Assembly (NCBI GenBank): GCA_963921195.1 | Contig: OY992540.1 | Location: forward strand, 178,422,778-178,486,777 | DNA: 64,000 bases | Source: Pegoplata infirma | Lineage: Eukaryota > Arthropoda > Insecta > Diptera > Anthomyiidae | Reading direction: 5' to 3' | Shown: one piece after another, positions 1 to 13,600 of the stretch | Layout of the letters: each line of letters opens with the position of its first letter | Position numbering within the stretch: position 1 is the stretch's first letter | Made by a program: the position numbers and the translations under genes | Notes under the pieces: model-generated | The model's database searches: none | Told to the model about the DNA's origin: nothing | What the model saw: the letters and a program-made list of their open reading frames with translations, nothing else

Positions 1-2905
1 TTGTAATTTTTCGTAGTCTGGAGACCTTTTACTTTCAACGGCTGTATCTCTGCAACTATTGCTCCGATTTTGTCAAAATAACAAAAAAATAAAAGATTGA
101 GACTTTATCTTTCCTCTGGAACCAAATGTGAGACAATCGGGCTGGTACTTACAGAGATATATGCATTTATGCAAAGTTTTTTTTTCATTTTTATGAGAAA
201 CCCATTATTTAAGGTTTTTTGGAGACCCTAATTTTTAAATTGCTATAACTCGGTAAATAATGATGCGATTTTGACTCTATAAAAACTAGAATGCATAAGT
301 ATATTAGCTTTATCATGACAGAAAAAATTTAAGACTATCAGACTAGTATTAACAGATATTTATGCATTCATATCAAAAATATTTTCGGGTTACTTGTAAT
401 AACTTGAAATGGCTATATCAAGGTTACCATTATTTCGATTTCAAATGCCTTCGCACGAATTTAAATCTTTTTCAATAAAGTTTAAATAGAATAAAAGAGA
501 TTGCTCGATTTTAAATTTAAAAAAAAATTATTTTTTCAAAAATGATAAACTTGTAATTTTTCGTAGTCTGGAGACCTTTTACTTTCAACGGCTGTATCTC
601 TGCAACTATTGCTCCGATTTTGTCAAAATAACAAAAAAATAAAAGATTGAGACTTTATCTTTCCTCTGGAACCAAATGTGAGACAATCGGGCTGGTACTT
701 ACAGAGATATATGCATTTATGCAAAGTTTTTTTTTCATTTTTATGAGAAACCCATTATTTAAGGTTTTTTGGAGACCCTAATTTTTAAATTGCTATAACT
801 CGGTAAATAATGATCCGATTTTGACTCTATAAAAACTAGAAGGCATAAGTATATTAGCTTTATCATGACAGAAAAAAATTAAGACTATCGGACTAGTATT
901 AACAGATATTTATGCATTCATATCAAAAATATTTTCGGGTTACTTGTAATAACTTGAAATGGCTATATCAAGGTTACCATTATTTCGATTTCAAATGCCT
1001 TAGCACGAATTTAAATCTTTTTCAATAAAGTTTAAATAGAATAAAAGAGATTGCTCGATTTTAAATTTTTAAAAAAATTTATTTTTTCAAAAATGATAAA
1101 CTTGTAATTTTTCGTAGTCTGGAGACCTTTTACTTTCAACGGCTGTATCTCTGCAACTATTGCTCCGATTTTGTCAAAATAACAAAAAAATAAAAGATTG
1201 AGACTTTATCTTTCCTCTGGAACCAAATGTGAGACAATCGGGCTGGTACTTACAGAGATATATGCATTTATGCAAAGTTTTTTTTTTCATTTTTATGAGA
1301 AACCCATTATTTAAGGTTTTTTGGAGACCCTCATTTATAAATTGCTATAACTCGGTAAATAATGATGCGATTTTGACTCTATAAAAACTAGAATGCATAA
1401 GTATATTAGCTTTATCATGACAGAAAAAATTTTAGACTATCAGACTAGTATTAACAGATATTTATGCATTCATATCAAAAATATTTTCGGGTTACTTGTA
1501 ATAACTTGAAATGGCTATATCAAGGTTACCATTATATCGATTTCAAATGCCTTTGCACGAATTTAAATCTTTTTCAATAAAGTTTAAAAAGAATAAAAGA
1601 GATTGCTCGATTTTAAATTTTTAAAAAAATTTATTTTTTCAAAAATGATAAACTTGTAATTTTTCGTAGTCTGGAGACCTTTTACTTTCAACGGCTGTAT
1701 CTCTGCAACTATTGCTCCGATTTTGTCAAAATAACAAAAAAATAAAAGATTGAGACTTTATCTTTCCTCTGGAACCAAATGTGAGACAATCGGGCTGGTA
1801 CTTACAGAGATATATGCATTTATGCAAAGTTTTTTTTTCATTTTTATGAGAAACCCATTATTTAAGGTTTTTTGGAGACCCTAATTTTTAAATTGCTATA
1901 ACTCGGTAAATAATGATGCGATTTTGACTCTATAAAAACTAGAATGCATAAGTATATTAGCTTTATCATGACAGAAAAAATTTAAGACTATCAGACTAGT
2001 ATTAACAGATATTTATGCATTCATATCAAAAATATTTTCGGGTTACTTGTAATAACTTGAAATGGCTATATCAAGGTTACCATTATTTCGATTTCAAATG
2101 CCTTCGCACGAATTTAAATCTTTTTCAATAAAGTTTAAATAGAATAAAAGAGATTGCTCGATTTTAAATTTTAAAAAAAATTTATTTTTTCAAAAATGAT
2201 AAACTTGTAATTTTTCGTAGTCTGGAGACCTTTTACTTTCAACGGCTGTATCTCTGCAACTATTGCTCCGATTTTGTCAAAATAACAAAAAAATAAAAGA
2301 TTGAGACTTTATCTTTCCTCTGGAACCAAATGTGAGACAATCGGGCTGGTACTTACAGAGATATATGCATTTATGCAAAGTTTTTTTTTCATTTTTATGA
2401 GAAACCCATTATTTAAGGTTTTTTGGAGACCCTAATTTTTAAATTGCTATAACTCGGTAAATAATGATCCGATTTTGACTCTATAAAAACTAGAAGGCAT
2501 AAGTATATTAGCTTTATCATGACAGAAAAAAATTAAGACTATCGGACTAGTATTAACAGATATTTATGCATTCATATCAAAAATATTTTCGGGTTACTTG
2601 TAATAACTTGAAATGGCTATATCAAGGTTACCATTATTTCGATTTCAAATGCCTTAGCACGAATTTAAATCTTTTTCAATAAAGTTTAAATAGAATAAAA
2701 GAGATTGCTCGATTTTAAATTTTTAAAAAAATTTATTTTTTCAAAAATGATAAACTTGTAATTTTTCGTAGTCTGGAGACCTTTTACTTTCAACGGCTGT
2801 ATCTCTGCAACTATTGCTCCGATTTTGTCAAAATAACAAAAAAATAAAAGATTGAGACTTTATCTTTCCTCTGGAACCAAATGTGAGACAATCGGGTTGG
2901 TACTT
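1..2905 (+). repeat. Tandem satellite array, ~551-bp unit, plus orientation
   Basis: Units begin with TTGTAATTTTTCGTAGTCTG at positions 1, 551, 1102, about 1653, 2204 and 2756, so the period is 550-552 bp. Copies differ by only a few percent, mostly substitutions and homopolymer length. Units 1-2 (1-1101) share rare variants with units 4-5 (about 1653-2755), such as GATGCG in one and AAGGCATAAG plus CCTTAGCACG in the other. This indicates a recent three-unit duplication. No coding function is seen. Confidence 0.97.
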
Positions 2906-2964
2906 AAGTACAGTACAGTGAGACAATCGGGTTGGTACTTACAGTACCAGCCCGATTGTCTCAC
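2883..2964. repeat. Head-to-head inversion junction of the satellite with a short hairpin
   Basis: The plus-oriented array stops inside a unit at about 2905 (GGTACTTAAGTAC). A short stretch starting GTGAGACAATCGGG at 2883 is repeated 35 bases later at 2918. It is then followed after five bases by its reverse complement (2944-2964, one mismatch over 21 bases), after which the array runs in minus orientation. The junction is thus a 21-bp stem with a 5-base loop preceded by a templated duplication, as expected from template switching during repair. Confidence 0.85.
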
Positions 2965-5050
2965 ATTTGGTTCCAGAGGAAAGATAAAGTCTCAATCTTT
3001 TATTTTTTTGTTATTTTGACAAAATCGGAGCAATAGTTGCAGAGGTACAGCCGTTGAAAGTAAAAGGTCTCCAGACTACGAAAAATTACAAGTTTATCAT
3101 TTTTGAAAAAATAAATTTTTTTTAAAAATTTAAAATCGAGCAATCTCTTTTATTCTAATTAAACTTTATTGAAAAAGATTTAAATTCGTGCAAAGGCATT
3201 TGAAATCGATATAATGGTAACCTTGATATAGCCATTTCAAGTTATTACAAGTAACCCGAAAATATTTTTGATATGAATGCATAAATATCTGTTAATACTA
3301 GTCCGATAGTCTTAATTTTTTTCTGTCATGATAAAGCTAATATACTTATGCATTCTAGTTTTTATAGAGTCAAAATCGGATCATTATTTACCGAGTTATA
3401 GCAATTTAAAAATGAGGGTCTCCAAGAAACCTTAAATAATGGGTTTCTCATAAAAATGAAAAAAAAAAAACTTTGCATAAATGCATATATCTCTGTAAGT
3501 ACCAGCCCGATTGTCTCACATTTGGTTCCAGAGGAAAGATAAAGTCTCAATCTTTATTTTTTTTGTTATTTTGACAAAATCGGAGCAATAGTTGCAGAGA
3601 TACAGCCGTTGAAAGTAAAAGGTCTCCAGACTACGAAAAATTACAAGTTAATAATTTTTGAAAAAATAATTTTTTTTAAAAATTTAAAATCGAGCAATCT
3701 CTTTTATTCTATTTAAACTTTATTGAAAAAGATGTAAATTCGTGCAAAGGCATTTGAAATCGATATAATGGTAACCTTGATATAGACATTTCAAGTTATT
3801 ACAAGTAACCCGAAAATATTTTTGATATGAATGCATAAATATCTGTTAATACTAGTCTGATAGTCTTAATTTGTTTCTGTCATGATAAAGCTAATATACT
3901 TATGCATTCTAGTTTTTATAGAGTCAAATCGGATCATTATTTACCGAGTTATAGCAATTTAAAAATGAGGGTCTCCAAGAAACCTTAAATAATGGGTTTC
4001 TCATAAAAATGAAAAAAAAAATTTTTGCATAAATGCATATATCTCTGTAAGTACCAGCCCGATTGTCTCACATTTGGTTCCAGAGGAAAGATAAAGTCTC
4101 AATCTTTTATTTTTTTGTTATTTTGACAAAATCGGAGCAATAGTTGCAGAGATACAGCCGTTGAAAATAAAAGGTCTCCAGACTACGAAAAATTACAAGT
4201 TTATCATTTTTGAAAAATAATTTTTTTTAAAAATTTAAAATCGAGCAATCTCTTTTATCCTAATTAAACTTTATTGAAAAAGATTTAAATTCGTGCAAAG
4301 GCATTTGAAATCGATATAATGGTAACCTTGATATAGCCATTTAAAGTTATTACAAGTAACCCGAAAATATTTTTGATATGAATGCATAAATATCTGTTAA
4401 TACTAGTCCGATAGTCTTAATTTTTTTCTGTCATGATAAAGCTAATATACTTATGCCTTCTAGTTTTTATAGAGTCAAAATCGGATCATTATTAACCGAG
4501 TTATAGCAATTTAAAAATGAGGGTCTCCAAAAAACCTTAAATAATGGGTTTCTCATAAAAATTAAAAAAAAAACTTTGCATATATCTCTGTAAGTACCAG
4601 CCCGATTGTCTCACATTTGGTTCCAGAGGAAAGATAAAGTCTCAATCTTTTATTTGTTTGTTATTTTGACAAAATCGGAGCAATAGTTGCAGAGATACAG
4701 CCGTTGAAAGTAAAAGGTCTCCAGACTACGAAAAATTACAAGTTTATCATTTTTAAAAATTTAAAATCGAGCAATCTCTTTTATTCTATTTAAACTTTAT
4801 TGAAAAAGATTTAAATTCGTGCAAAGGCATTTGAAATCGATATAATGGTAACCTTGATATAGCCATTTCAAGTTATTACAAGTAACCCGAAAATATTTTT
4901 GATATGAATGCATAAATATCTGTTAATACTAGTCCGATAGTCTTAATTTTTTCTGTCATGATAAAGCTAATATACTTATGCCTTCTAGTTTTTATAGAGT
5001 CAAAATCGGATCATTATTTACCGAGTTATAACAATTTAAAAATGAGGGTC
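2944..5050 (-). repeat. Inverted block of the ~551-bp satellite
   Basis: About 3.9 units in minus orientation, recognised by CAAAATCGGAGCAATAGTTG, the reverse complement of the plus-array motif. The block ends within a unit at 5046-5051, where GAGGGTC is joined directly to TAGTATTAAC of a plus-oriented unit. One unit near 4750 lacks about 20 bp of its A/T-rich linker. Together with 1-2905 it forms a large imperfect palindrome. Confidence 0.93.
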
Positions 5051-8000
5051 TAGTATTAACAGATATTTATGCATTCATATCAAAAATATTTTCGGGTTAC
5101 TTGTAATAACTTGAAATGGCTATATCAAGGTTACCATTATATCGATTTCAAATAAAGTTTAAATAGAATAAAAGAGATTGCTCGATTTTAATTTTTTAAA
5201 AAAATTTATTTTTTCAAAAATGATAAACTTGTAATTTTTCGTAGTCTGGAGACCTTTTACTTTCAACGGCTGTATCTCTGCAACTATTGCTCCGATTTTG
5301 TCAAAATAACAAAAAAAATAATAGATTGAGACTTTATCTTTCCTCTGGAACCAAATGTGAGACAATCGGGCTGGTACTTACAGAGATATATGCATTTATG
5401 CAAAGTTTTTTTTTCATTTTTATGAGAAACCCATTATTTAAGGTTTTTTGGAGACCCTCATTTTTAAATTGCTATAACTCGGTAAATAATGATCCGATTT
5501 TGACTCTATAAAAACTAGAATGCATAAGTATATTAGCTTTATCATGACAGAAAAAAATTAAGACTATCGGACTAGTATTAACAGATATTTATGCATTCAT
5601 ATCAAAAATATTTTCGGGTTACTTGTAATAACTTTAAATGGCTATATCAAGGTTACCATTCTATCGTTTTCTAATGCCTTTGCATGAATTTAAATCTTTT
5701 TCAATAAAGTTTAAATAGAATAAAAGAGATTGCTCGATTTTAAATTTTTAAAAAAATTATTTTTTCAAAAATGATAAACTTGTAATTTTTCGTAGTCTGG
5801 AGACCTTTTACTTTCAACGGCTGTATCTCTGCAACTATTGCTCCGATTTTGTCAAAATAACAAAAAAATAAAAGATTGAGACTTTATCTATCCTCTGGAA
5901 CCAAATGTGAGACAATCGGGCTGGCACTTACAGAGATATATGCATTTATGCAAAGTTTTTTTTTTCATTTTTATGAGAAACCCATTATTTAAGGTTTTTT
6001 GGAGACCCTCATTTTAAAATTGCTATAACTCGGTAAATAATGATCCGATTTTGACTCTATAAAAACTAGAATGCATAAGTATATTAGCTTTATCATGACA
6101 GAAAAAATTTAAGACTATCAGACTAGTATTAACAGATATTTATGCATTCATATCAAAAATATTTTCGGGTTACTTGTAATAACTTGAAATGGCTATATCA
6201 AGGTTACCATTATATCGATTTCAAATGCCTTTGCACGAATTTAAATCTTTTTCAATAAAGTTTAAATAGAATAAAAGAGATTGCTCGATTTTAAATTTTT
6301 AAAAAAATTATTTTTTCAAAAATGATAAACTTGTAATTTTTCGTAGTCTGGAGACCTTTTACTTTCAACGGCTGTATCTCTGCAACTATTGCTCCGATTT
6401 TGTCAAAATAACAAAAAAATAAAAGATTGAGACTTTATCTTTCCTCTGGAACCAAATGTGAGACAATCGGGCTGGTACTTACAGAGATATATGCAAAGTT
6501 TTTTTTTTTTCATTTTTATAAGAAACCCATTATTTAAGGTTTTTTGGAGACCCTCATTTTTAAATTGCTATAACTCGGTTAATAATGATCCGATTTTGAC
6601 TCTATAAAAACTAGAATGCATAAGTATATTAGCTTTATCATGACAGAAAAAAATTAAGACTATCAGACTAGTATTAACAGATATTTATGCATTCATATCA
6701 AAAATATTTTCGGGTTACTTGTAATAACTTGAAATGTCTATATCAAGGTTACCATTATATCGATTTCAAATGCCTTTGCACGAATTTACATCTTTTTCAA
6801 TAAAGTTTAAATAGAATAAAAGAGATTGCTCGATTTTAAATTTTTAAAAAAATTTATTTTTTCAAAAATGATAAACTTGTAATTTTTCGTAGTCTGGAGA
6901 CCTTCTTTCAACGGCTGTATCTCTGCAACTATTGCTCCGATTTTGTCAAAATAACAAAAAAAATAAAAGATTGAGACTTTATCTTTCCTCTGCAACCAAA
7001 TGTGAGACAATCGGGCTGGTACTTACAGAGATATATGCATTTATGCAAAGTTTTTTTTTTTCATTTTTATGAGAAACCCATTATTTAAGGTTTCTTGGAG
7101 ACCCTCATTTTTAAATTGCTATAACTCGGTAAATAACGATCCGATTTTGACTCTATAAAAACTAGAATGCATAAGTATATTAGCTTTATCATGACAGAAA
7201 AAAATTAAGACTATCGGACTAGTATTAACAGATATTTATTCATTCATATCAAAAATATTTTCGGGTTACTTGTAATAACTTGAAATGGCTATATCAAGGT
7301 TACCATTATATCGATTTCAAATGCCTTTGCACGAATTTAAATCTTTTTCAATAAAGTTTAATTAGAATAAAAGAGATTGCTCGATTTTAAATTTAAAAAA
7401 AAAAATTATTTTTTCAAAAATGATAAACTTGTAATTTTTCGTAGTCTGGAGACCTTTTACTTTCAACGGCTGTATCTCTGCAACTATTGCTCCGATTTTG
7501 TCAAAATAACAAAAAAATAAAAGATTGAGACTTTATCTTTCCTCTGGAACCAAATGTGAGACAATCGGGCTGGTACTTACAGAGATATATGCATTTATGC
7601 AAAGTTTTTTTTTTTCATTTTTATGAGAAACCCATTATTTAAGGTTTCTTGGAGACCCTCATTTTTAAATTGCTATAACTCGGTAAATAATGATCCGATT
7701 TTGACTCTATAAAAACTAGAATGCATAAGTATATTAGCTTTATCATGACAGAAAAAAATTAAGACTATCGGACTAGTATTAACAGATATTTATGCATTCA
7801 TATCAAAAATATTTTCGGGTTACTTGTAATAACTTGAAATGGCTATATCAAGGTTACCATTATATCGATTTCAAATGCCTTTGCACGAATTTAAATCTTT
7901 TTCAATAAAGTTTAATTCGAATAAAAGAGATTGCTCGATTTTAAATTTTTAAAAAAAATTATTTTTTCAAAAATGATAAACTTGTAATTTTTCGTAGTCT

Positions 8001-10639
8001 GGAGACCTTTTACTTTCAACGGCTGTATCTCTGCAACTATTGCTCCAATTTTGTCACAATAACAAAAAAATTAAAGATTGAGACTTTATCTTTCCTCTGG
8101 AACCAAATGTGAGACAATCGGGCTGGTACTTACAGAGATATATGCATTTATGCAAAGTTTGTTTTTCATTTTTATGAGAAACCCATTATTTAAGGTTTTT
8201 TGGAGACCCTCATTTTTAAATTGCTATAACTCGGTAAATAATGATCCGATTTTGACTCTATAAAAACTAGAATGCATAAGTATATTAGCTTTATCGTGAC
8301 AGAAAAAATTTAAGACTATCAGACTAGTATTAACAGATATTTATGCATTCATATCAAAAATATTTTCGGGTTACTTGTAATAACTTGAAATGGCTATATC
8401 AAGGTTACCATTATATCGATTTCAAATGCCTTTGAACGAATTTAAATCTTTTTCAATAAAGTTTAAATAGAATAAAAGAGATTGCTCGATTTTAAATTTT
8501 TAAAAAAATTTATTTTTTCAAAAATGATAAACTTGCAATTTTTCGTAGTCTGGAGACCTTTTACTTTCAACGGCTGTATCTCTGCAACTATTGCTCCGAT
8601 TTTGTCAAAATAACAAAAAAATAAAAGATTGAGACTTTATCTTTCCTCTGGAACCAAATGTGAGACAATCGGGCTGGTACTTACAGATATATATGCATTT
8701 ATGCAAAGTTTTTTTTTCATTTTTATGAGAAACCCATTATTTAAGGTTTTTTGGAGACCCTCATTTTTAAATTGCTATAACTCGGTAAATAATGATCCGA
8801 TTTTGACTCTATAAAAACTAGAATGCATAAGTATATTAGCTTTATCATGACAGAAAATATTTAAGACTATCAGACTAGTATTAACAGATATTTATGCATT
8901 CATATCAAAAATATTTTCGGGTTACTTGTAATAACTTGAAATGGCTATATCAAGGTTACCATTATATCGATTTCAAATGCCTTTGCACGAATTTAAATCT
9001 TTTTCAAAAAAGTTTAATTCGAATAAAAGAGATTGCTCGATTTTAAATTTAAAAAAAAAAAAATATTTTTTCAAAAATGATAAACTTGTAATTTTTCGTA
9101 GTCTGGAGACCTTTTACTTTCAACGGCTGTATCTCTGCAACTATTGCTCCGATTTTGTCAAAATAACAAAAAATATAAGATTGAGACTTTATCTTTCCTC
9201 TGGAACCAAATGTGAGACAATCGGGCTGGTACTTACAGAGATATATGCATTTATGCAAAGTTTTTTTTTTCATTTTTATGAGAAACCCATTATTTAAGGT
9301 TTATTGGAGACCCTCATTTTTAAATTGCTATAACTCGGTAAATAATGATCCGATTTTGACTCTATAAAAACTAGAATGCATAAGTATATTAGCTTTATCA
9401 TGACAGAAAAAAATTAAGACTATCGGAATAGTATTAACAGATATTTATGCATTCATATCAAAAATATTTTCGGGTTACTTGTAATAACTTGAAATGGCTA
9501 TATCAAGGTTACCATTATATCGATTTCAAATGCCTTTGCACGAATTTAAATCTTTTTCAATAAAGTTTAATTCGAATAAAAGAGATTGCTCGATTTTAAA
9601 TTTTTAAAAAAAATTATTTTTTCAAAAATGATAAACTTGTAATTTTTCGTAGTCTGGAGACCTTTTACTTTCAACGGCTGTATCTCTGCAACTATTGCTC
9701 CGATTTTGTCAAAATAACAAAAAAATAAAAGATTGAGACTTTATCTTTCCTCTGGAACCAAAGGTGATACAATCGGGCTGGTACTTACAGAGATATATGC
9801 ATTTATGCAAAGTTTTTTTTTTCATTTTTATGAGAAACCCATTATTTAAGGTTTTTTGGAGACCCTCATTTTTAAATTGCTATAACTCGGTAAATAATGA
9901 TCCGATTTTGACTCTATAAAAACTAGAATGCATAAGTATATTAGCTTTATCATGACAGAAAAAATTTAAGACTATCAGACTAGTATTAACAGATATTTAT
10001 GCATTCATATCAAAAATATTTTCGGGTTACTTGTAATAACTTGAAATGGCTATATCAAGGTTACCATTATATCGATTTCAAATGCCTTTGCACGAATTTA
10101 AATCTTTTTCAATAAAGTTTAAATAGAATAAAAGAGATTGCTCGATTTTAAATTTTTAAAAAAATTTATTTTTTCAAAAATGATAAACTTGTAATTTTTC
10201 GTAGTCTGGAGACCTTTTACTTTCAACGGCTGTATCTCTGCAACTATTGCTCTGATTTTGTCAAAATAACAAAAAAATAAAAGATTGAGACTTTATCTTT
10301 CCTCTGGAACCAAATGTGAGACAATCGGGCTGGTACTTACAGAGATATATGCATTTATGCAAAGTTTTTTTTTTCATTTTTATGAGAAACCCATTATTTA
10401 AGGTTTCTTGGAGACCCTCATTTTTAAATTGCTATAACTCGGTAAATAATGATCCGATTTTGACTCTATAAAAACTAGAATGCATAAGTATATTAGCTTT
10501 ATCATGACAGAAAAAATTTAAGACTATCAGACTAGTATTAACAAATATTTAGGCTGGTACTTACAGAGATATATGCATTTATGCAAAGTTTTTTTTTTCA
10601 TTTTTATGAGAAACCCATTATTTAAGATTTCTTGGAGAC
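5051..10639 (+). repeat. Satellite array, ~551-bp unit, plus orientation
   Basis: About ten units. Small defects are visible: a deletion of about 30 bases at 5155 (CGATTTCAAA joined to TAAAGTTTAA), and an out-of-register junction at about 10550 where the sub-repeat B segment ending ACAAATATTTA is joined to AGGCTGGTACTTACAGAG of sub-repeat A. The array stops within GGAGAC at 10639, where a foreign insertion begins. Confidence 0.96.
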
Positions 10640-13600
10640 TGTAGTGAACCATCTTTAATTTTCTTAAAGTCTCCCATGATACCATGAAAAACTTCATCTT
10701 GGCCTGGAAAGCTGAGAAAAGGTCTGCGGGAGCCATATAAATGCTAGCAAGACAGTCGGGCGGGGAGTTCGTGACCTTTCTAAACTATCCAGAATTACAC
10801 TTACAATAATAATTATTAACAGACTCCCTATTTATTTACGACGGACAAAAAAAAAACTGATGTCAAGAAGACATCTCTTAGAATACAATGCAAAACCCTT
10901 TAACCTAACAAATATGAATTAAATTTTCACACTTTAACCAACTGAATTTTTATTTTATTTTTTTATTTTTTTTTTATTTTTTTTACGGGTCTCCAAGATG
11001 ACCGTTGGAGACAAAGCCTCTTAACCCACCCTAACCATTGGTTCTATAGGCAAATTAATAATTTTTTTTTTTTTGAACCCCATACTTTTAGGTTACACTT
11101 TATCTTTAATGCTGGCTCTTCATCGCATCTTTAAGAATACACCGATTTTGTAATTAGTAATCCATTATTACAGAACAAGATATATTTGAAATTTTAAATG
11201 CATTAGAATTCAAGACAATAAAGTTATTTTAAAAGCAAATAACTTTAATTAATTATAAAAATGGAAATATAAAAAAAAATATTCTAGTAACATTATTAAG
11301 GTGAAATTATATAAATTCAAATTAATTAAAAAAATAATAAATTCAGAATATATTAACTAATTGTATATTTTGTTAATTTTCAATAACTATTTAACAAATC
11401 TATACGTTTATTAAAAAGTACCGTTACTCTAACAATTTTGTTTGCAAATTAGTAGTTACCGTCCCATTGTGCGATATATAAAATTCTCATTTGACAAATT
11501 GATGACGTAGAAGCAATAACTGAAGTTCACTGACCTACGACAATATTTAACATAAGCTGGATTGTTAACAGCGGTATTGATGTTACACAGTGTGTCCTTT
11601 GTATGGAAAAGGCGCACATCGAAGTTTTTTCATTATAACTTTTGAAAGGATTGGGCCATTTCTAAAATTTTTACAGTTTTGGAAACTAGAAACTTAGAGC
11701 TATTTTTGGATGTCGTTTCAAAGATGTACTGTCAATACCCTACCTTAAACGGGAAGGTAAACTTGGTTAACTAACCAACAAAAAAAAAAGTTACAAAAAA
11801 ATTCGATTTCCTCGAAAATTATACTTTATACCACCGAATTTTTGTGATGTGCACTACAACTATATGGTTAAACCCAAAAATCGGAATTCACGGCCAGCTT
11901 TTTGAAGAATATATTACAAATAGTCCAGAAAAAAATCAATCTAACGATTTATAAATAACGATTTTATTATTCAATGTAGATCTCTTTAAAATATTTTTAA
12001 GAGGGATTATTTATCTGCACACAAATAATACACCCTACATTTAAAGAACCGGCAATTAAAACTTGTTTGCCTTCAGGAAACTCATTTAATACAAACAAAA
12101 ATAAAACAAATTAACCAATAAAAATTGAATTATGAAAAAAAGAAGAAAGTTTTATATAGATAACAAAATTAAATTATTTACTCCATCTCTAGCAATTCCA
12201 ACACTTCCGGTGGAAAATTCGTTTTTGTTTTTGGATTTAGTTCGTTATTTCGTTTTATTGACATTTTTGGGTCACTTTGAATCATAAACATATGAAAAAT
12301 ATCCTCCAGATTGTTAAAAATGGATTCTGTGTACATTAGAGATTGAACCTGACATACATCTTTTTAAGTAACGCCGGAGAAATAAAAAGCATGTTATGTA
12401 AAACAATCAAATTGTACAACTTTTAAACTAATTTAACAAATAATTTGAATATTTTTGTTTTTAACCTTAACTTTAACCTCGATTTGACAGAGCTCTGGCA
12501 CTTTCTGGCAAAAGTTATAAGATACGAAATGTTATGGAATACCTCTAGTATAACCCGCACTAGCGTTTTGCATTATCCATCATTATCTGCAGAAGTTGCA
12601 GTCTATTATGTAAATGGATTTTTAAAGATATTTAAAAAAAACATTGATTTTTACTCAATATAACTTTTTGTTGGGTTATTTTTTTGTTATAAAAAAAATG
12701 AATAATAAAATAACGGATGTTGGAAACATTTTGCAAAAAATTTGGATGGATTACTCCACAAGAGGAATTTTTAAAATTTTTTCAAAAAATGTCCTTTACA
12801 AAAAAAAATAAATTAAGAAAAATGTGAAAAACTCAATACTTTGGAGTTGTGCCCCAGCCAAACTAAGAGTCGCATTGATGTAACGGAAACTGATTTTTAG
12901 TCTCCAGAGTGTCAAAATTAAGTATGCACCTAAAAAAAATAATCGGCAATTTTTTTTTTTTACCCAAATGCGCACGAATATCACACCGTGATGTTAATTA
13001 AGTGAGATTAACATTGATCAGGTTGGAACATTACATTAGTTCTATAGTTCGAACATTTATTTCATTTATACAAAGCAATAGGGTAATTCAATACCCAAAA
13101 AAAAAGCTTTTATGATTTATATATTTAAAATTAATTGATTTTAGTTTTATGTTATGCAAGAAAATATTTTTTTTTTTATTTAGACTCACCAACTAGAATC
13201 GAATCTGTAGAAAGCCTTCATATGACACGATGTAAGTTGTAGATTGTAGATATATGCTGGTCTAAAAGGAGGAAATTAAATGTTATGTTCTTGCATTTAA
13301 CTAATTACCTTGCCAATTTAGGTATGTTGTTTGTTATTGATATATAAACCTAGGATGCTATTTTATCCATTATATAAGGTACTGAATATATCATTATGAT
13401 TTTTAGATTATATGTAAATAATGTTAAGTCCCATTGATTTTGCTTATACTAGCGATGTATACTTTAAAGTGGACTGGTTATCCAATAGAAATAAGGCTTT
13501 AAAAACACGATTTTAAAGTTTTATTTTAATATTTGCGTTGAATGTATATGCAAGTAGCTGCTTCATGTTTTGGTAAATGCTGATTATTTCCACTAATGAT

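Noticed and set aside
1..2905. Regularly spaced repeats that might suggest a CRISPR array
   Set aside because: The whole 551-bp unit is repeated with no variable spacers, and the context is a eukaryotic genome.
8078..8263. A conserved 60-62-residue frame recurring in most satellite units (for example 8078, 16471, 22950, 40513, 53023)
   Set aside because: It starts at TTG, not ATG (AGATTGAGACTTTATC), shows equal conservation outside the frame, and varies in the T-run that would shift it. It is an accident of satellite identity, not a peptide gene.
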